Shown: piece by piece, positions 8,895 to 18,444 of the stretch
How positions within the stretch are numbered: position 1 is the stretch's first letter
Layout of the letters: every line of letters begins with the position of its first letter
Source: Streptococcus urinalis 2285-97
GTDB lineage: Bacteria; Bacillota; Bacilli; Lactobacillales; Streptococcaceae
Assembly (NCBI RefSeq): GCF_000188055.2
Contig: NZ_AEUZ02000001.1
Coordinates: 62,001-126,000, forward strand
Direction of reading: 5' to 3'
Length of the DNA: 64,000 nt
The notes under the pieces: model-generated
What the model was told of the DNA's origin: nothing
The model's input: only the letters and a program-made list of their open reading frames with translations
Database searches by the model: none
Made by a program: the position numbers and the translations under genes

Positions 8895-9929
8895 ATGACT
8901 GTTAAAAAAATTGGAATTATTAGTCTTTCCAGAGGTCTTCTTGGAGAAGAAATGGTTAATCATGAAATTAAGATTGGCTTAAATCGTCTACAACGGTATC
9001 CAATTGATGTCAGTTTTTTACCAAATGCACAAAAAGGAATAGACTATCTCAGAAATAATCCTCAAAAAAGAGCAGAAGATTTATTAATGGCATTTAAAGA
9101 TCCAACTATTGATATGATTCTTTGTGCCATTGGTGGTGATGATACTTATAGGCTTCTACCTTATTTATTTGCAAATGATCAGTTAAAGAAGGTAGTCTCA
9201 GAGAAAATTTTCCTAGGCTTTTCAGATACTACCATGAACCATTTTATGCTTCATAAGCTTGGTTTAAAAACATTTTATGGGCAAGCTTTCCTACCTGATA
9301 TCTGTGAATTGTCAAGTGATATGTTACCTTATAGTAGATCCTATTTTGATGAATTGCTAACGATAAAACAGATAAAAGAAATCCGTCCAAGTCAGATTTG
9401 GTACCAAGGAAGAATAGATTTTAGTAAAGCAGCTATTGGTGTTTCTATGCCTCATTATAAAGATAGAGGATTCGAATTACTTAGAGGGGAACCCATTTTT
9501 GAAGGTAAGATTTTAGGAGGTTGTCTTGACTCCATTTATGATATGTTTGATAATTCTAGATATGATAACACTGTTTATCTTTGCCAAAAATTCCAGTTAT
9601 TTCCAAGTTTAGAAGAGTGGAAAGGGAAAATTTTGTTACTGGAAACAAGTGAAGAAAATCCTTCTCCAAAAAAGTATCGTACAATGATAAAAACACTTGA
9701 AGATTTTGGTATTTTCAATGTTATCAATGGTCTTTTAATTGGAAAACCGCAAAATGAGAATCATTATGGGGCCTATAAAAAAATATTACTCGAAGAAATA
9801 GATAATAAAAAGCTTCCAATTATCTATAATATTAACATTGGTCATGCGACACCAAGGTGTATCATGCCATTTGGTGTTCAAGCCACAGTTGATGTTACAA
9901 AACAAGTGATTCAGTTTAATAATGAATGA
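8895..9929 (+). CDS. S66-family peptidase (LD-carboxypeptidase / MccF-like)
   Basis: A 344-residue protein of the S66 serine peptidase family, which contains murein LD-carboxypeptidases and the microcin C7 self-immunity protein MccF. It shows CAIGGDDTYRLLPYL near residue 75, the nucleophile in GFSDTT (about 109), the glutamate in LLETSEENPS (about 252) and the histidine in INIGHATPRCIMPFG (about 315), giving the Ser-Glu-His triad. MccF-like members cleave aminoacyl or peptidyl nucleotides, while LdcA-like ones trim cell-wall peptides; these cannot be separated here. A -10 TATAAT lies near 8858 and GAGG precedes ATG 8895. The gene is monocistronic. Confidence 0.82.
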   Translation: MTVKKIGIISLSRGLLGEEMVNHEIKIGLNRLQRYPIDVSFLPNAQKGIDYLRNNPQKRAEDLLMAFKDPTIDMILCAIGGDDTYRLLPYLFANDQLKKVVSEKIFLGFSDTTMNHFMLHKLGLKTFYGQAFLPDICELSSDMLPYSRSYFDELLTIKQIKEIRPSQIWYQGRIDFSKAAIGVSMPHYKDRGFELLRGEPIFEGKILGGCLDSIYDMFDNSRYDNTVYLCQKFQLFPSLEEWKGKILLLETSEENPSPKKYRTMIKTLEDFGIFNVINGLLIGKPQNENHYGAYKKILLEEIDNKKLPIIYNINIGHATPRCIMPFGVQATVDVTKQVIQFNNE

Positions 9930-10012
9930 AGTTTAAATGAGATAAAATTGGGAGCTTAAATCATTGGTCAATAGCAAAATAAAAGCTTATAATGAAACCA
10001 AGGAGTACCATT

Positions 10013-10414
10013 ATGACAAATTTTGTAGATTTAATGAAATCAGATCTTGAAGAAGCCTATCAACGTTTTGTTCGTGCTTTTGATGGTGTGACAAAAGAAG
10101 AAGCAAATGCATTTCCCGTTGCCAATCTATCAAGTCAGATAAAATCAATGACATGGCTAGCTTGGCATACAGCGCGTGAATTAGACTTTCAGATTGCTTT
10201 TTTAGCCAAAGAAGAACCTATATGGCATAGTCAAAAATGGGAAGAAAAATTTCCTTTTGATGTTGCTGATTGGAAACATAGTTTAGTTGATGCCCAACGA
10301 ATTTGGGTAGATGATACTAGTATCTTATTGGCATATCTGAAAGCAGCAAAAGATTATGCAAAGAGCTATATTGATAAAGTAGATGAATCAGAATTAGCTG
10401 AAATTATTTCTTAA
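10013..10414 (+). CDS. DinB-superfamily protein, probably C-terminally truncated
   Basis: A 133-residue four-helix-bundle protein of the DinB/YfiT type found in streptococci. It opens with NFVDLMKSDLEEAYQRF and has the first metal-ligand His in MTWLAWHTARELDFQIA. Relatives as I recall them run to about 165-175 residues and end with a helix carrying the last metal-binding His. This frame stops after SELAEIIS, and no continuation is recognisable downstream in any frame, so it is likely non-functional or altered. The start at ATG 10013 has AAGGAG 7 bases upstream; a start at 9992 has none. The enzymatic role of such proteins (thiol S-transferase or hydrolase) is not settled. Confidence 0.6.
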   Translation: MTNFVDLMKSDLEEAYQRFVRAFDGVTKEEANAFPVANLSSQIKSMTWLAWHTARELDFQIAFLAKEEPIWHSQKWEEKFPFDVADWKHSLVDAQRIWVDDTSILLAYLKAAKDYAKSYIDKVDESELAEIIS

Positions 10415-10681
10415 TTATTATTAGTTTTTTTGAAAAATAATATAGAAAAGTTTACCAAATATTAAAGATAAAAGTGAGGCTTTCTGAAATTCCATTCTGG
10501 GTTATTAAACCGGTTATAGATATAAGTATTTTGTGACAAAGTAAAACTTTCGTTTGATATAACAAAATAATTTGCCGTATTAATTGTTGCCTCGTTTAAA
10601 TAATCTATATGATATTTGGTTAATTTTAAAAATAAAGTTTTTGTTTCATCTAGAATTAAGTTACTTTTAAATAAATGAACT

Positions 10682-10716
10682 AAAAAAACTATGAAATGTT
10701 CATTCATAGTTTTTTT
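10682..10716 (-). terminator. terminator after rpmG
   Basis: The 14-bp stem AAAAAAACTATGAA / TTCATAGTTTTTTT has a 7-base loop, just downstream of the rpmG stop. It ends in a T run when read on the minus strand. Confidence 0.85.
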
Positions 10717-10723
10717 AGTTCAT

Positions 10724-10873
10724 TTATTTAACTTCTGTAAAAACAACGTGTTTACGTAGTTTTGGTGAATATTTTTTCAATTGAAGACGGTCTGGAGTGT
10801 TACGTTTGTTTTTTGAAGTAAGGTACAAGCGTTCACCAGATTCTTTATGTTCAAGTGTAATATTTACGCGCAT
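10724..10873 (-). CDS. rpmG: 50S ribosomal protein L33 (zinc-free type)
   Basis: A 49-residue basic protein, [19 protein letters not shown]..., ending [16 protein letters not shown]. This is the L33 sequence pattern and length. It has no cysteines, so it is the C-minus (zinc-independent) paralogue. A GGGAG ribosome site precedes ATG 10873. It lies 19 bases downstream of rpmF on the same strand, the usual Firmicute L32-L33 pair, and is followed by a hairpin terminator. Confidence 0.95.
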
Positions 10874-10892
10874 GGTATCTCCCTTCTATTAT

Positions 10893-11078
10893 TTAGTATT
10901 TAGCTTCGTTAGCTTTAGCGATTTTACGTCCTTTGTAGTATCCTTTAAGTGATACACGGTGAGAACGTGAGTAATCTCCAGTAGTTTCGTCGAATTGAAC
11001 AGATGGAGCTGTCAATTTGTAGTGTGTACGACGTTTGTTCTTTTTAGCTTTTGACGTGTGACGTGCAGGTACTGCCAT
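10893..11078 (-). CDS. rpmF: 50S ribosomal protein L32 (zinc-free type)
   Basis: A 61-residue L32: [19 protein letters not shown] at the start and a basic, Arg/Lys-rich body ([14 protein letters not shown]). The four Cys of zinc-binding L32 are absent, as in its partner L33, so neither ribosomal protein needs zinc. GGAGG lies upstream of ATG 11078. It is the first gene of the rpmF-rpmG operon. Confidence 0.96.
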
Positions 11079-11245
11079 TTTTTCTTTCCTCCAATTAATA
11101 ATCTTAAATGTTCTTGATTTTGAATCAACTGTAACAGAATAACATATTTTTTTTGTAAAGTAAAGTTACTTGACACTTTTTTTCAAAATTATTTAGAAGA
11201 CTTTACGTTGTGGATAAGCTATACTATTTTTAGGAGGATTTGAAC

Positions 11246-11926
11246 GTGACCAAACAAATAAAAGAACGCTTTGATGCTTTAAGTGATGCTATTATAGCTA
11301 TTATCATGACCATTTTAGTTTTGGAAATAAAAATTCCATCTTCTAGTAAAGAATTACCGTCTTTTGCTTATGCTATTGGTCTTTTTTTGATATCTTTTGT
11401 TATCGTTTTTAATTTTTGGTATCGTAGAACGCAAATTATGAGTGTTAATGATTCACTGTCATATAAAGCTTTCGTACAAGATGTCATTGCTCATATGCTA
11501 TTAGCACTTTTTCCATTAGCAACAAAAATGCTTGTTGAATATCAAGATAAGTGGGTTGCTATATTATTTTATGGGACGGTTAACTTCGTTACGGCATTAT
11601 TATTAAGTTGGATGACATTAAATTTGACCTTGCAAAATGCCAAAACAGATACCAAAAACCAAAAATATAATATTCGTGAATTTTATATGAAACGACTTAT
11701 TATGGTTTCAGGAATGGATATATTTTCCATGGTATTAGCTCTATTATTTAATAAAGTTGGGATTTTTCTTTATTTAGTATCACCACTGATGGAATTTTGG
11801 ATGAATTATAAGCGTGGTGTCATTTTTGAGACTGCTATAGCAAATGGTTATACTTTTGAAGACTATATTGGCGGGAAGAATCAAGGTGAACAAAGGAAGA
11901 TAAGAACAAAAGAGCCAAAACACTAG
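11246..11926 (+). CDS. TMEM175/DUF1211-family membrane protein
   Basis: A 226-residue protein with about six membrane helices. The first helix carries ERFDALSDAIIAIIMTILVL, the bacterial TMEM175 signature (R-F-S-D region) that lines the potassium pore in characterised members. It is therefore a candidate potassium channel, though single-repeat bacterial members are little studied. I start at GTG 11246, eight bases after AGGAGG (11232-11237); the TTG at 11240 is only two bases from that site. The last 30 residues are basic and polar. An isolated perfect DnaA box lies upstream at 11209-11217 (minus strand). Confidence 0.75.
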   Translation: MTKQIKERFDALSDAIIAIIMTILVLEIKIPSSSKELPSFAYAIGLFLISFVIVFNFWYRRTQIMSVNDSLSYKAFVQDVIAHMLLALFPLATKMLVEYQDKWVAILFYGTVNFVTALLLSWMTLNLTLQNAKTDTKNQKYNIREFYMKRLIMVSGMDIFSMVLALLFNKVGIFLYLVSPLMEFWMNYKRGVIFETAIANGYTFEDYIGGKNQGEQRKIRTKEPKH

Positions 11927-11986
11927 TTTTTAGCTCTGCTTATTTTATGATAAAATAGAAGAAATTATGAGATGAAGAGGACGATT

Positions 11987-13267
11987 ATGAAACTCCAAAA
12001 ACCAAAGGGAACACAGGATATTTTGCCAGAAGAAACAGCAAAATGGCAATATGTAGAGCAACTGGTTAGAGAAACTTTCCAAAAATATCACTATGGTGAA
12101 ATTAGAACACCGATGTTTGAACATTATGAAGTTATTAGTCGATCAGTGGGAGATACTACTGATATTGTGACAAAAGAGATGTATGATTTCTTTGACAAAG
12201 GGGATCGCCATATTACTTTGAGGCCAGAAGGAACAGCTCCTGTTGTTCGTTCTTATGTTGAAAATAAACTATTTGCACCAGAAGTTCAAAAGCCTGTAAA
12301 ACTATATTACATTGGGTCAATGTTTCGCTATGAACGTCCACAAGCTGGTCGTTTAAGAGAATTTCACCAAGTTGGTGTTGAGTGTTTTGGTTCAAAAAAT
12401 CCTGCAACTGATGTTGAAACAATCGCGATGGCTTATCAATTGTTCCAAGATTTAGGTATTAAAGGGATTACTTTACATCTCAACAGTCTTGGCAATACTG
12501 AAAGTCGCATGGCCTATAGACAGGCATTGATTGACTATTTAACACCACTTCGTGATAGTTTATCAAGTGATAGTCAACGTCGATTAGAGGAAAACCCACT
12601 ACGCGTATTAGATTCAAAGGAAAAAGAAGATAAAGTTGCCGTAGAAAATGCCCCTTCTATTTTGGATTACCTTGATGAAGAAAGTCAAAATCATTTTAAA
12701 GCTGTAAAAGAAATGCTTGAAGTATTGAAAATTCCATATATTATTGATACTAATATGGTTCGTGGTCTAGATTATTATAATCACACCATTTTTGAGTTTA
12801 TGGCACAAGTTGATCAAACAGAACTGACGATTTGTGCAGGTGGGCGTTATGATGGCTTAGTTGAGTATTTTGACGGTCCTCAAACAACTGGATTTGGATT
12901 TGGACTTGGACTAGAGAGATTGTTACTAATATTAGATAAACAAAATATAAGTTTACCAATTGAAAATAGAGTCGATGCTTATATTCTTGTTTTAGGTGAA
13001 GATGTTAATGCAAAAGCATTAGAAGTAGTTCAATCATTACGTCTACAAGGTTTTACAGCAGAACGTGATTACTTAAATCGTAAATTAAAAGCACAATTTA
13101 AATCAGCTGATAACTTACAAGCTAAGACGATAATAACTATAGGTAGTAGCGAAGTTGAATCAGGTCAAGTTATTGTTAAAAACAATCAAACTAGACAAGA
13201 ATTAACAGTCACCTTTAATCAATTAGAAACGGATTTTGCAACTGTGCTAAGTGAATTAGAGAACTAA
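11987..13267 (+). CDS. hisS: histidyl-tRNA synthetase
   Basis: A 426-residue class II aminoacyl-tRNA synthetase. It begins [16 protein letters not shown], has motif 2 at [16 protein letters not shown] (about residue 112), the HisA motif in [15 protein letters not shown] (about 258), motif 3 in [15 protein letters not shown] (about 305), and a C-terminal anticodon-binding domain from about residue 330. It charges tRNA-His in the cytoplasm. ATG 11987 has GAAGAGG at proper spacing; the upstream ATG 11972 overlaps that site. Unlike many pyogenic streptococci, here an LPXTG gene on the opposite strand separates hisS from aspS. Confidence 0.97.
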   Translation: MKLQKPKGTQDILPEETAKWQYVEQLVRETFQKYHYGEIRTPMFEHYEVISRSVGDTTDIVTKEMYDFFDKGDRHITLRPEGTAPVVRSYVENKLFAPEVQKPVKLYYIGSMFRYERPQAGRLREFHQVGVECFGSKNPATDVETIAMAYQLFQDLGIKGITLHLNSLGNTESRMAYRQALIDYLTPLRDSLSSDSQRRLEENPLRVLDSKEKEDKVAVENAPSILDYLDEESQNHFKAVKEMLEVLKIPYIIDTNMVRGLDYYNHTIFEFMAQVDQTELTICAGGRYDGLVEYFDGPQTTGFGFGLGLERLLLILDKQNISLPIENRVDAYILVLGEDVNAKALEVVQSLRLQGFTAERDYLNRKLKAQFKSADNLQAKTIITIGSSEVESGQVIVKNNQTRQELTVTFNQLETDFATVLSELEN

Positions 13268-13296
13268 AAAAAGTAGTGATTATTCACTACTTTTTT
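13266..13296. terminator. bidirectional terminator after hisS
   Basis: AAAAAAAGTAGTGA / TCACTACTTTTTT stem with a 4-base loop between convergent hisS and the LPXTG protein gene. Confidence 0.88.
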
Positions 13297-14554
13297 AGTT
13301 TTTATGTTTAATAACTGTTAATGAAATACCCATTGCAACAATTAATGTCATAAGTCCTACAATAACAAAATATTGATTTGATTGTTCACCTGTTGTAGGT
13401 AAACCATGTTTATTGCTTGGTTTAGTTGAACTTGGTTTTGAAGGATCTGATTTAGCAGGAGTATCTGATTCTTCAGTTGAACTTGAAGAGGTAGATGAGC
13501 TAGACTCTTCCGTTGAGCTAGAAGAAGTAGATGAACTACTTGATGTGCTTGAAGAATTTTCAATATTACCATTGGCATCGCTGTAAAGAGAATTTACAGT
13601 TCTTGTTTGAGAATCAATGTTATTACCAGTTAAGTACGCATTATTAGCATATGTTCCTGATTTACCATTATCATTAACTTTTGTACGATAATGAACTTCA
13701 ACTCGGCTAGTTAATGTGCCAAAATCAATAGTAAAACCAATAACTTTGCCAGAATCATCTTTTTGATAAGTGACATGGTTTGTAAACCAATCACTACCAG
13801 CTCGGTAATCGTTTACTGTAGTGCCACTAGCATCTTGGAATAATACGCGGATACCCCAGTTCAAGTCAATTTCTTGAGCTGAAGAATCTTCAGGGTTAAG
13901 TGTATCAACTAAAACAGCATTTTCAATAGTCGCACCTGATCTATTAACTCGGACTCCCCATTGAGTGTATAGACTACCATTCTCAACTTGAACAGTACTA
14001 TTTCCCCATTTTGTAAGAAGTGAATCTGGCGTTGTTCCAGGATTTGCCACTAAAATTGCGGTATCCGAAAGCCCGGTTGGATAAGATGTATCATATTGGA
14101 CTGTAGTTGTATCAACTGAAGTACGATAGTCAAATGTAAGTGGTTTTGAAATGGTAACAGTAGGATTATTATCATAATAATCATTAAAAGTTACAGTTGC
14201 TGTTTTACTACCTTTTGTCACTGAAATAGTTGCAATAACATTACCATTTTGATCTTTGATATCATTTGTGACAGTTGTACTTGCTATAAGTGGATTTGGT
14301 AAAGTCACAGTAATTGTGTCACCATTTGATGGTCTAACTTTCGTCAAATCTGCTTGATATTCAACTTTAACAGTATCTGTAACACCAATCTTAACATCAC
14401 CTGTAGCTGGTGTTGTTGAATCTCCAACATAGATATTGACTAGAGAAGTCGAAGCCTGACTTGTAATATCTGCTGCTTTTACATTTGTAAAATTAATGAC
14501 AAATGTAAAAAGCATACCAAGAAACACTAACGGTTTCAAAAACTTAATTTTCAT
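13295..14554 (-). CDS. LPXTG-anchored surface adhesin with SDR-like fold
   Basis: A 419-residue cell-wall protein. A signal peptide (hydrophobic core FLKPLVFLGMLFTFV, cleavage after VKA at about 28) is followed by about 290 residues of beta-rich domains. Segments such as VKVEYQADLTKVRPSNGDT, ITVTLPNPL, WGIRVLF and FTIDFGTLTSRVEVHYRTKV resemble the collagen-binding/SdrG-type adhesin folds. A Ser/Thr/Glu low-complexity stalk (about 325-375) follows, then LPTTGEQ, a membrane helix and a basic tail, the substrate pattern for sortase A. The start is ATG 14554 with GAGG upstream; a GTG 12 bases earlier overlaps the ribosome site. The ligand is unknown. The stalk contains near-identical repeats prone to length change. 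Confidence 0.85.
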   Translation of the reverse strand: MKIKFLKPLVFLGMLFTFVINFTNVKAADITSQASTSLVNIYVGDSTTPATGDVKIGVTDTVKVEYQADLTKVRPSNGDTITVTLPNPLIASTTVTNDIKDQNGNVIATISVTKGSKTATVTFNDYYDNNPTVTISKPLTFDYRTSVDTTTVQYDTSYPTGLSDTAILVANPGTTPDSLLTKWGNSTVQVENGSLYTQWGVRVNRSGATIENAVLVDTLNPEDSSAQEIDLNWGIRVLFQDASGTTVNDYRAGSDWFTNHVTYQKDDSGKVIGFTIDFGTLTSRVEVHYRTKVNDNGKSGTYANNAYLTGNNIDSQTRTVNSLYSDANGNIENSSSTSSSSSTSSSSTEESSSSTSSSSTEESDTPAKSDPSKPSSTKPSNKHGLPTTGEQSNQYFVIVGLMTLIVAMGISLTVIKHKN

Positions 14555-14566
14555 GTAAAACCTCAC

Positions 14567-14776
14567 TAAAATTTTTCAGGTATTATTATAAATCAAATCC
14601 TTTTAAAAATAAAATTAACTGACAAATTAATTTAATGCATTTATTCAATAATTGGATAACAACAATTATTGTTTTAAAATAGGCAATCAGAATTTAAATA
14701 CTTGAATAAAGCTAGAATTAGAAATAATGTCAATTGTGAAACCTCACTCAAATGGGTGGGGTTTTTCTCATCTTTT
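14567..14776 (+). other. non-coding stretch with two hairpins, including an orphan terminator
   Basis: No gene reads into this stretch on the plus strand, because the LPXTG gene leaves divergently. It still contains a perfect 9-bp hairpin (14646-14654 with 14663-14671) followed by four T, and a terminator-like hairpin AACCTCACTC / GGGTGGGGTT (about 14739-14762, with two G-T pairs) followed by five T. A short untranslated RNA could end there, or it may insulate aspS. Confidence 0.45.
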
Positions 14777-14785
14777 TGTTATAAT
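14777..14785 (+). promoter_or_regulatory. aspS promoter, extended -10
   Basis: TGTTATAAT (TGnTATAAT) lies 38 bases before the aspS start codon. No good -35 is visible, which is usual for extended -10 promoters. Confidence 0.6.
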
Positions 14786-14822
14786 GGATAAGAATTAATA
14801 ACTATCTATAATGGAGAAAAAA

Positions 14823-16571
14823 ATGAATCGTACAATTTATGCAGGTCGTGTTCGTAAAGAACATATTGGACAAGAGATAACATTAAAAGGTTGGGTAGGA
14901 AAAAGACGTGACTTAGGAGGACTTATCTTTATCGACTTACGAGATAGAGAAGGTGTTATGCAATTAGTCATCAATCCAAATGATGTTTCTACTGATTTAA
15001 TGGCGACAGCAGAAAGTTTACGAAATGAATATGTCATCGAAGTGAGCGGTCTAGTCGCCGCGCGGGAGCAAGAGAATACAAAAATTCCCACAGGATCTGT
15101 TGAATTAAAAGTTAGTAAACTTCTTATTTTAAATACAGCTAAAACAACTCCTTTTGAGATAAAAGATGGTGTTGAGGTCAGTGATGATAATCGTTTGAGA
15201 TATCGGTATTTAGACCTTCGACGTCCAGAGATGCTAGAAAATTTTAAACTTCGTGCAAAAGTGACGCATTCAATTAGAAATTATCTAGATAATTTGGAAT
15301 TTATTGATGTTGAAACACCAATGTTGACAAAATCAACCCCAGAAGGGGCGCGTGATTATCTAGTCCCATCACGTGTCAATCTAGGACATTTTTATGCTTT
15401 GCCACAAAGTCCACAAATCACTAAGCAATTATTGATGAATGCTGGATTTGATCGTTACTATCAAATAGTAAAATGTTTCCGTGACGAAGATTTACGTGGA
15501 GATCGTCAACCTGAGTTTACACAAGTTGACTTAGAAACATCTTTCTTAAATGAACAAGAAATTCAAGATATCGTTGAAGGTATGATTGAAAAGGTTATGA
15601 AAGATACAAAAGGTCTTGATGTAACCTTACCATTTCCAAGAATGACTTACGATAATGCAATGAACGTTTACGGTTCAGATAAGCCTGATACACGTTTTGA
15701 AATGCATTTACAAGACTTGACAAGTTTTGTAAAGAATGTTGACTTCAAAGTTTTTTCAGAAGCACAAGCAGTAAAAGCAATTGTAGTCAAAAATCATGCT
15801 TCTGATTATTCACGCAAAGATATCGATAAATTAACTGAATTTGCTAAACAATTTGGAGCTAAAGGTTTAGCATGGATTAAAGTATCTGATGGCTCATTTA
15901 CAGGTCCAATTGCTAAGTTCTTAACTGAAATTGAAGTAAACTTGACAGAAGCTTTACAATTGACAGATAATGATTTGGTCTTATTTGTTGCTGATAAATT
16001 AGAAGTTGCAAATGATACACTGGGTGCATTACGACTTAAAATTGCCAAAGATATTGACATAATTGACAATACAAAATTTAATTTCTTGTGGGTTGTTGAC
16101 TGGCCAATGTTTGAGTGGTCAGATGAAGAAAATCGTTATATGTCTGCTCATCATCCATTTACTTTACCAACAAAAGAATCAGAGAATGAATTAGAAGGTG
16201 ATTTAGCAAAAGTTCGTGCCGTTGCTTATGATATTGTGCTAAATGGTTATGAATTAGGTGGTGGAAGCCTACGTATCAATCAAAAAGAAATGCAAGAACG
16301 CATGTTTAAAGCTCTTGGTTTCTCCCCAGAATCAGCCAATGAACAATTTGGTTTCTTACTAGAGGCGATGGATTATGGATTCCCACCTCATGGAGGTCTT
16401 GCAATTGGCTTGGATCGCTTTGTAATGTTATTAGCTGGAAAAGACAATATTCGTGAGGTAATTGCTTTTCCAAAAAATAACAAAGCAGTAGATCCTATGA
16501 CACAAGCACCAAGTATTGTATCAGAGAAACAATTAGATGAATTAGCACTTAAAACAGAAAGTCATGATTAA
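14823..16571 (+). CDS. aspS: aspartyl-tRNA synthetase
   Basis: A 582-residue bacterial-type class II synthetase. The N-terminal OB-fold anticodon domain runs over about 1-110 ([24 protein letters not shown]), the catalytic core has [18 protein letters not shown] (motif 2, about 220), the bacterial insertion domain spans about 290-415, and motif 3 is at [15 protein letters not shown] (about 530). It charges tRNA-Asp. ATG 14823 is six bases after GGAG (14813-14816); an ATG at 14811 overlaps that site and is not the start. It overlaps the next gene by eight bases. Confidence 0.97.
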   Translation: MNRTIYAGRVRKEHIGQEITLKGWVGKRRDLGGLIFIDLRDREGVMQLVINPNDVSTDLMATAESLRNEYVIEVSGLVAAREQENTKIPTGSVELKVSKLLILNTAKTTPFEIKDGVEVSDDNRLRYRYLDLRRPEMLENFKLRAKVTHSIRNYLDNLEFIDVETPMLTKSTPEGARDYLVPSRVNLGHFYALPQSPQITKQLLMNAGFDRYYQIVKCFRDEDLRGDRQPEFTQVDLETSFLNEQEIQDIVEGMIEKVMKDTKGLDVTLPFPRMTYDNAMNVYGSDKPDTRFEMHLQDLTSFVKNVDFKVFSEAQAVKAIVVKNHASDYSRKDIDKLTEFAKQFGAKGLAWIKVSDGSFTGPIAKFLTEIEVNLTEALQLTDNDLVLFVADKLEVANDTLGALRLKIAKDIDIIDNTKFNFLWVVDWPMFEWSDEENRYMSAHHPFTLPTKESENELEGDLAKVRAVAYDIVLNGYELGGGSLRINQKEMQERMFKALGFSPESANEQFGFLLEAMDYGFPPHGGLAIGLDRFVMLLAGKDNIREVIAFPKNNKAVDPMTQAPSIVSEKQLDELALKTESHD

Positions 16572-17505
16572 AAAAACAAAATTTCCAAAAAGAGTAAAGT
16601 ACGCTGTTAGTATTGGTGCAGAAAAAGTTGGTATATTAAATACGCTAAAAAGTATTTCAAAAGAAAAATATGCAGAGAAGATTTCCGCTTCTCTGCTTTA
16701 TGGCTTACTTTCAAGTATTGCTGTAAATTTCTTTTTTCAACCTGGTCACGTATACTCAAGCGGAGCAACAGGGTTAGCACAAGTTATTTCAGCTGTCAGT
16801 CATCGTTTATTAGGCTATACTATTCCAGTTGCGATTGCTTTTTATGCGATCAACATCCCTTTGATAGTCCTAGCTTGGTATAAAATAGGACATAAATTTA
16901 CTATTTTTACTTTTATAACTGTAACAGTTAGTTCCTTTTTTATTCAACTTATGCCGCAAGTTACTCTAACCACTGATCCTTTAATCAATGCTATTTTTGG
17001 TGGATTAGTAATGGGTACAGGAGTTGGATACAGCTTGCGTTCTCGGATTTCTAGTGGTGGTACAGATGTTATAAGTCTAGCAATACGTCAAAAAACTGGT
17101 CGTGATGTTGGGACAATATCTTTAGTTGTCAATAGTATCATCATGATTTTTGCAGGGTTACTTTTTGGGTGGCAATATGCTCTTTATTCAATGATAACCA
17201 TATTTGTGTCAAGTAGAGTAACTGATGCTATTTTTACAAAACAAAAGAAAATGCAAGCGACGATTGTTACGAGCAAACCCAACAGAGTGATCAAAATGGT
17301 TCATAAAAAATTAAATCGTGGCGTTACATGTATCAACGATGCCGAAGGAACCTACAATCATGAGAAAAAAGCTGTACTGATAACCATAATTACACGTGAA
17401 GAATACAATGATTTTAAATATTTAATGTCAAAAGCTGACCCAAAAGCATTTGTATCAATTGCTGAGAACGTGCATATAATCGGACGTTTTGTTGATGAAG
17501 ACTAG
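16564..17505 (+). CDS. YitT-family membrane protein (first of a tandem pair)
   Basis: A 313-residue protein with about five to six membrane helices (roughly 40-225) carrying the DUF161/YitT pattern ([34 protein letters not shown]) and a C-terminal cytoplasmic DUF2179 domain ([15 protein letters not shown], ending [16 protein letters not shown]). The function is unknown; the family is widespread in Firmicutes and often tandem. It begins inside the end of aspS (8-base overlap) with only a weak ribosome site, so translation is probably coupled. It has a long basic N-terminus of about 35 residues absent from its neighbour. Confidence 0.82.
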   Translation: MIKKTKFPKRVKYAVSIGAEKVGILNTLKSISKEKYAEKISASLLYGLLSSIAVNFFFQPGHVYSSGATGLAQVISAVSHRLLGYTIPVAIAFYAINIPLIVLAWYKIGHKFTIFTFITVTVSSFFIQLMPQVTLTTDPLINAIFGGLVMGTGVGYSLRSRISSGGTDVISLAIRQKTGRDVGTISLVVNSIIMIFAGLLFGWQYALYSMITIFVSSRVTDAIFTKQKKMQATIVTSKPNRVIKMVHKKLNRGVTCINDAEGTYNHEKKAVLITIITREEYNDFKYLMSKADPKAFVSIAENVHIIGRFVDED

Positions 17506-17538
17506 ATAGGATTTTTGAAAATAGAAAGAGGTATGTTA

Positions 17539-18414
17539 GTGCATAATGAAAAATTAACAGAGGTAAAAGAGCTCATTTTAATTGCGTTTGGTGTAGCCAT
17601 TTATACATTTGGATTTGTTAATTTTAATATGGCCAATCACCTAGCAGAAGGTGGTGCTTCAGGTATTACACTTATTTTGCACGCTATTTTTGGAATAAAT
17701 CCAGCTTACTCATCATTATTTTTAAATATTCCTCTATTTCTTTTAGGAGCCAAAATTCTTGGTAAACGATCTCTAGCACTTACTATTTATGGGACGGTTT
17801 TAATGTCAGTTTTTATTTGGATCTGGCAGAAAGTACCATTTTATCTTGGTTTACAAGATGATATGATGTTAGTTGCTGTCACCGCAGGTATTTTTTCAGG
17901 AGTGGGTAGTGGTATTGTTTTTAGGTACGGTGCTACAACAGGAGGATCTGATATTGTTGCACGTATTGCTGAAGAACGACTTGGAGTAAAACTTGGACAG
18001 ACCTTATTGTTAATTGATGCTTTAGTTTTAACTGCTTCTCTATCTTATATTGATTTAAAATTTATGCTCTATACGCTTATTGCCAGTTTTGTATTTAGTC
18101 AAATCGTGACGGTTGTTCAAAATGGTGGCTATCATATTAGAGGAATGCTCATCATTACTCGTCATTCTGAAAAAGCTGCTAAAGCTATTTTGACTAATAT
18201 TAATCGAGGTGTTACCTTTTTAAAAGGACAAGGTGCCTATTCTGGATCTGAGTATAATGTGATGTACGTCACCTTAAATCCTAGTGAAGTAAGAGATGTA
18301 AAACATATCTTGTCAGAAATTGATCCAGACGCCTTTATCTCTATTCTGGATGTAGATGAAGTTGTCAGTTCTGATTTTAAGATTAGACGAAAAAATTATG
18401 ATAAACCATTATAA
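17539..18414 (+). CDS. YitT-family membrane protein (second of the pair)
   Basis: It has the same architecture as the upstream gene: membrane DUF161 region (LAEGGASGITLILHAIFG, FRYGATTGGSDIVARIAEE) and C-terminal DUF2179 (NRGVTFLKGQGAYSGSEYN, DPDAFISILDVDEVV). The two are clear but distant paralogues in tandem, nine bases or more apart. I prefer GTG 17539, about 7 bases after GAAAGAGG (17524-17531). TTG 17515 is also possible and would add eight residues. The substrate or role is unknown. It ends at a perfect palindromic terminator shared with argS. Confidence 0.8.
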   Translation: MHNEKLTEVKELILIAFGVAIYTFGFVNFNMANHLAEGGASGITLILHAIFGINPAYSSLFLNIPLFLLGAKILGKRSLALTIYGTVLMSVFIWIWQKVPFYLGLQDDMMLVAVTAGIFSGVGSGIVFRYGATTGGSDIVARIAEERLGVKLGQTLLLIDALVLTASLSYIDLKFMLYTLIASFVFSQIVTVVQNGGYHIRGMLIITRHSEKAAKAILTNINRGVTFLKGQGAYSGSEYNVMYVTLNPSEVRDVKHILSEIDPDAFISILDVDEVVSSDFKIRRKNYDKPL

Positions 18415-18444
18415 AAAAAGACCATCATATGATGGTCTTTTTTT
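18413..18444. terminator. perfect palindromic bidirectional terminator
   Basis: A 32-bp perfect palindrome centred on CATATG (arms AAAAAAAGACCATCAT / ATGATGGTCTTTTTTT) between the second yitT gene and convergent argS. Confidence 0.9.

Noticed and set aside
10462..10707. 81-codon minus-strand frame between the DinB gene and rpmG
   Set aside because: Its start lies inside the rpmG terminator hairpin, it has no ribosome site, and the sequence resembles no family. It is probably chance in AT-rich DNA, though a remnant cannot be excluded.
11209..11217. Single perfect DnaA box upstream of the TMEM175-like gene
   Set aside because: Isolated, with no further boxes around it; one such match in 64 kb is expected by chance.
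14739..14762. T-box leader for aspS
   Set aside because: The G-rich stretch lacks the T-box core (TGGNACCGCG) and specifier-loop architecture, and the promoter lies downstream of it.
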